Part shown: one piece after another, positions 61,346 to 64,000 of the stretch
Position numbering within the stretch: the first letter of the stretch is position 1
How the letters are laid out: every line of letters begins with the position of its first letter
Assembly: GCA_046331705.1 (NCBI GenBank)
Contig: JAXLQJ010000031.1
Location: 1-64,000, forward strand
Origin: JADJOY01 sp046331705 [NCBI: bacterium]
GTDB lineage: Bacteria; JADJOY01
DNA length: 64,000 nucleotides
Direction: 5' to 3'
Notes under the pieces: generated by a model
The model's input: only the letters and a program-made list of their open reading frames with translations
Databases searched by the model: none
Told to the model about the DNA's origin: nothing
Made by a program: the position numbers and the translations under genes

Positions 61346-62830
61346 ATGAGCGCACGACGAGTGCTTGGGATCGTGCCGTGCGTCGCGTTCGCCTGTTGCT
61401 GGCTCGTGCCGTGGGGCGTCGCGACGGCTCGCGCCGAGAGCTCGCCTGGCGCTGGCGCGCCTGCCGGAACGGCGCCTGTCGCAACCGCGCCTGCCGCAGC
61501 CGCGCAGCCGTCCACGGGCTCGCCCGCGAGCACGCCCGTCTCGTCGAACCCGCTGGCGGCGGCGGCCGAGAAGCTCGGCCTCGCGCTGAGCGGCCAGGTT
61601 CGCATCCGCGGCGAGGTCGACGCGCGCGATCTCGCGAGCTCCACCCAGGCGGACCTCGTCGTCGGCGAGCGCGCTCGCCTGGGTCTCGCGGCGCAGCCCA
61701 CCACCGACGTGACCGGTTTCGTGCAGGTGCAGGACGCGCGCGTCTGGGGCGAAGAGCAGAACTCGCTCACCGACGTGCAAGCCGACGGTTTCGACCTCCA
61801 CCAGGGCTATCTCGAGGTACGGGATCTCTTCGTTCCGTGCTTGAACCTGCGGGCCGGCAGGCAGGAGATCTCGTTGGGCGAGGAGCGCTTGATCGGCGCC
61901 GTCGACTGGACCCAGAACGCGCGCAGTCTCGACGGCGCGGTCCTGACGTACGCGTGGGACGGCGGCGGATGGGTGAAGCCGTTCTGGGCGCTGCTCGCGG
62001 AGAAGGATGCGATCGCCGTGAAGGGCGCGCTGCGCCAAGCGGACACCAACGTCGACGAAGGCAAGGACGACGACGTCTGGATCTCGGGCATCCACGCCCA
62101 GCAGAAGCTCGGCGACGCGCTGGTGCTCGAGCCCCACGCCTACTGGCTCGACGACGGCACGGCGGACATCGATCTCTACACCTTGGGTGCGTACGGCAAT
62201 GGCAAGGCGGTGGTCTCGGAGGACGTCGCGATCGTCTACAACGCCACGGTCGACGCTCAGCTCGGCGACGTGAAGGGAAGCGCGATCCACGCCTACTTGG
62301 GAGTGATCCACGGCGGCATCAAGGCCGGTCCGGTCATGGCCACGCTCGGCTACGAGTATCTGAGCGGCGACGACGACTCCAAGGACCGATCACGCAACGC
62401 CTTCGACACGCTGCTCGCCACGAACCACAAGTTCTACGGCGAGATGGACTACTTCCTGAACAACGCCGCGGACACCGCTTCGCTCGGCTTGCAGGATCTG
62501 GTCGCCAAGCTGCGCTACAAGCTCGCGTCCACCACCTCTCTCGCCGCCGATCTGCACCACTTCCAGACCGCCGTCGAGGACGAGACGCCCGGGATCGCGC
62601 CCGACAAGCGTCGGTTCGGCGGCCACCAGGATCTGGGGGAAGAGCTCGACGTCTGGGTGCTGCACACCTACACCGCGAACCTGGACTTCCGCGCCGGCTA
62701 CAGCTTCTTCGTGCCCGGCGATGGCATGAAGGCACGGTTCCAGGCGCAGGACGCAGCCCGTGGCGTCGCCGTCGAGAGCCACGGCTCGGTCGCCCACTGG
62801 GCGTATCTCCAGGCCAACCTGGTGTTCTGA
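61346..62830 (+). CDS. Outer-membrane beta-barrel, alginate-export/porin-like, in NXR-like operon
   Basis: A 494-residue protein. ATG 61346 follows GGGAGGGAAG. A Sec signal ends near ATARAES, then comes a low-complexity Ala/Pro/Thr linker (residues 32-70). The rest is long amphipathic strands with short acidic turns (LSGQVRIRGEVDARDLAS, FVQVQDARVWGEEQ, NLRAGRQEISLGEERLIG), a pattern of the alginate-export-type barrels, and the end is aromatic (AYLQANLVF). Directly after the chaperone, it may pass nitrate, nitrite or another substrate of the molybdoenzyme; substrate specificity is inference. Probably the last gene of the operon. Confidence 0.87.
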   Translation: MSARRVLGIVPCVAFACCWLVPWGVATARAESSPGAGAPAGTAPVATAPAAAAQPSTGSPASTPVSSNPLAAAAEKLGLALSGQVRIRGEVDARDLASSTQADLVVGERARLGLAAQPTTDVTGFVQVQDARVWGEEQNSLTDVQADGFDLHQGYLEVRDLFVPCLNLRAGRQEISLGEERLIGAVDWTQNARSLDGAVLTYAWDGGGWVKPFWALLAEKDAIAVKGALRQADTNVDEGKDDDVWISGIHAQQKLGDALVLEPHAYWLDDGTADIDLYTLGAYGNGKAVVSEDVAIVYNATVDAQLGDVKGSAIHAYLGVIHGGIKAGPVMATLGYEYLSGDDDSKDRSRNAFDTLLATNHKFYGEMDYFLNNAADTASLGLQDLVAKLRYKLASTTSLAADLHHFQTAVEDETPGIAPDKRRFGGHQDLGEELDVWVLHTYTANLDFRAGYSFFVPGDGMKARFQAQDAARGVAVESHGSVAHWAYLQANLVF

Positions 62831-62865
62831 CGGGCTCGCGGTGGCGACGCGCGCTTCACTCGGCC

Positions 62866-63582
62866 TCAGGGCTGCTCGGCAGCACCGCCGGTGACGGTCT
62901 GGTGGATCATGCGAGCACACGTCTCCACCAGATCCTCCGGTGAGGCTTCGAGCCGCCGCAGCACCTGCTTGTGCGCCGAGAGGCGCTCGAGGAGCGCGAG
63001 GATGCCCGCGGCCGCGACGCCGGCGTGGACGCGGGTCGGCACGCGGCCGGCCTGCTGGGCGCCGCGGATCTTGGCCGTGAAGTGGTCGACGATCGGACGC
63101 AGCGTGGTGCGCCGCACCTGCTGGAAGCGCACGTCGCCGCGGTCGGCCGCGAGGTTGCGGAGCGACAGCACCGCGTGATGCGTGTCCCAGTGGGCGATGA
63201 AGCGGGTGACGATGGCGCGCGCCCGGTCGAGCCCGTCGCTTCCTTCCCACGGCCCGTCGATCAGCTCGACGACCGCGGGCATGTCGTTACCGGCGCGCTC
63301 CGCCAGCATGAGCACCGCTTCCTGAACGTCCTGGAAGTAGTGATAGAAGGTGCCGGGCGAGGTGTCGGCGCGGCGCGCGATGTCGACCACGGAGAGGTCG
63401 AGGACGCCGCGCTCCTCGAGCAGCTCGGCGGTGACGTCGAGAAGTCGCTCGCGGGTCTTGAGCGCGCGCGGGCCGAGCGGACGGCCGTTTTGCGACAGCG
63501 CGGCGCCGCGCGGACGCTTCGATTCACGCTTCGGTGCAGCCGGGTCCACGGATCCCTCGCTTCCCACGGGCGGCGGGCTCAC
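62866..63582 (-). CDS. TetR-family repressor of acyl-CoA metabolism genes
   Basis: A 238-residue regulator: Lys/Arg-rich N-terminal arm, TetR helix-turn-helix (ALKTRERLLDVTAELLEERG, then DIARRADTSPGTFYHYFQDV), and a ligand-binding domain with FIAHWDTHHAVLSLRNLAA. The arm and the second half recall KstR-like regulators that bind CoA thioesters. GTG 63582 is the start. It is divergent from an acyl-CoA dehydrogenase gene, with a 17-bp palindrome (63611-63627) between, so autorepression and control of that gene are likely. The same site upstream of the operon at 34.6 kb widens the regulon. Confidence 0.92.
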   Translation of the reverse strand: MSPPPVGSEGSVDPAAPKRESKRPRGAALSQNGRPLGPRALKTRERLLDVTAELLEERGVLDLSVVDIARRADTSPGTFYHYFQDVQEAVLMLAERAGNDMPAVVELIDGPWEGSDGLDRARAIVTRFIAHWDTHHAVLSLRNLAADRGDVRFQQVRRTTLRPIVDHFTAKIRGAQQAGRVPTRVHAGVAAAGILALLERLSAHKQVLRRLEASPEDLVETCARMIHQTVTGGAAEQP

Positions 63583-63610
63583 CCTGCCGCGTGCCCGAGG
63601 TTGCAGCGTT

Positions 63611-63627
63611 TTTGACGATGTATCAAA
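63611..63627. promoter_or_regulatory. Predicted TetR operator between repressor and dehydrogenase genes
   Basis: TTTGACGATGTATCAAA is a dyad with matching TTTGA/TCAAA ends, 29 bases upstream of the TetR start and 59 upstream of the dehydrogenase start. It matches the site at 34630-34646 at 14 of 17 positions. Binding here would repress both divergent genes. Confidence 0.7.
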
Positions 63628-63685
63628 TTCGAGCGCGCCCGACCACGCCCGACCACGCCTCGCTCATCGTCATCGAGGATTCGCC

Positions 63686-64000
63686 ATGGACGTCGAGCTC
63701 ACCGACGAGCAACGCATGCTCCAGACCAGCGCTCGGGAGTTCCTGACGCGCGCGTGTCCGATGTCGCTGGTGCGCGAGTCCATGGACGATCCGGCGCCCG
63801 CTTGCGGCCTGCTCTGGCCCACCATCGCCGAGCTCGGCTGGCTCGGGCTGGTGTTGCCGGCGGTACACGGCGGCTCGGAGCTCGGCCTGGTCGAGCTGGT
63901 GCTGGTGCTTCAAGAAGCAGGGCGCGCGCTGCTGCCGGCGCCGTTCTTCTCGACGGTTGCGCTGGGTGCGCACGCGATCGCGCTGGGGGGCGACGAGTCG
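63686..64000 (+). CDS. Acyl-CoA dehydrogenase, N-terminal part (cut by window end)
   Basis: The first 105 residues of an acyl-CoA dehydrogenase; the frame continues past the right edge. VELTDEQRMLQTSAREFLTR and TIAELGWLGLVLPAVHGGSE are the N-terminal helical domain, and LLPAPFFSTVALGAHAIAL resembles the short-subunit class seen at 31.5 and 32.5 kb. GAGGA precedes ATG 63686. It is divergent from the TetR gene and shares its operator, so it is probably the first gene of a second lipid- or isoprenoid-degradation operon. Confidence 0.9.
   Translation, partial: MDVELTDEQRMLQTSAREFLTRACPMSLVRESMDDPAPACGLLWPTIAELGWLGLVLPAVHGGSELGLVELVLVLQEAGRALLPAPFFSTVALGAHAIALGGDES

Overview
The window is very GC-rich bacterial chromosome, densely coded on both strands, with 4-base ATGA or GTGA stop/start overlaps inside operons. 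I saw no rRNA, tRNA, phage, plasmid or CRISPR signature. The gene mix is paired acyl-CoA dehydrogenases, a FATP-type acyl-CoA synthetase, a wax ester synthase, a cytochrome P450, a CruF-like carotenoid enzyme, myxobacterial-style PilZ and bactofilin proteins, type IV pilins and a periplasmic NXR-like molybdoenzyme. It suggests an uncultured Gram-negative of the deltaproteobacterial or Binatia (Desulfobacterota_B) type. That placement is inferred from gene content only.

Layout. 0-10.7 kb: end of a membrane protein, a PilZ-like protein, a secreted PHP-domain hydrolase, an MFS exporter / TauE / amidohydrolase operon, an aldo-keto reductase and small envelope proteins. 10.8-15.1 kb (minus): cupin dioxygenase and a tightly overlapped CruF-like / P450 / aldehyde dehydrogenase operon. 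15.3-21.8 kb: SPFH protein plus partner, a DUF4846 protein, and a cytoskeletal operon (helix-hairpin-helix protein, pentapeptide-repeat/bactofilin-like fusion, bactofilin). 22.1-27.8 kb: multi-PAS histidine kinase, acyl-CoA synthetase, aldo-keto reductase, acetyltransferase. 27.8-29.4 kb: REP-associated transposase, hairpins and a duplicated scrap of an acyl-CoA dehydrogenase gene. 29.4-34.6 kb (minus): a beta-oxidation operon of four acyl-CoA dehydrogenases and an enoyl-CoA hydratase. 34.7-40.4 kb: a stretch where every recognisable gene (VapBC-like pair, TlpA-like thioredoxin, ABC ATPase, ABC permease, 5' end of an SDR) is broken by small indels. 41.0-46.5 kb: wax ester synthase, sulfatase-modifying-factor-like protein, two amidohydrolases. 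46.5-50.6 kb: two paralogous PilZ-like membrane proteins flanking a dead c-type cytochrome gene. 50.8-54.0 kb: AMP-dependent ligase and two tandem pilin genes behind a sigma-54-type promoter. 54.1-62.8 kb: Fur-family regulator divergent from an NXR-like operon (catalytic, Fe-S and heme subunits, TorD-like chaperone, outer-membrane barrel). 62.9-64.0 kb: TetR regulator divergent from a truncated acyl-CoA dehydrogenase gene.

How it fits together. A near-identical 17-bp palindrome lies upstream of the 29-34 kb beta-oxidation operon and between the TetR gene and the acyl-CoA dehydrogenase at the right edge, which predicts one acyl-CoA-responsive regulon. The synthetases, dehydrogenases and wax ester synthase describe a lipid or isoprenoid economy. 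The NXR-like operon is a self-contained periplasmic redox module with its own chaperone and probable porin; whether it reduces nitrate or oxidises nitrite cannot be read from sequence alone.
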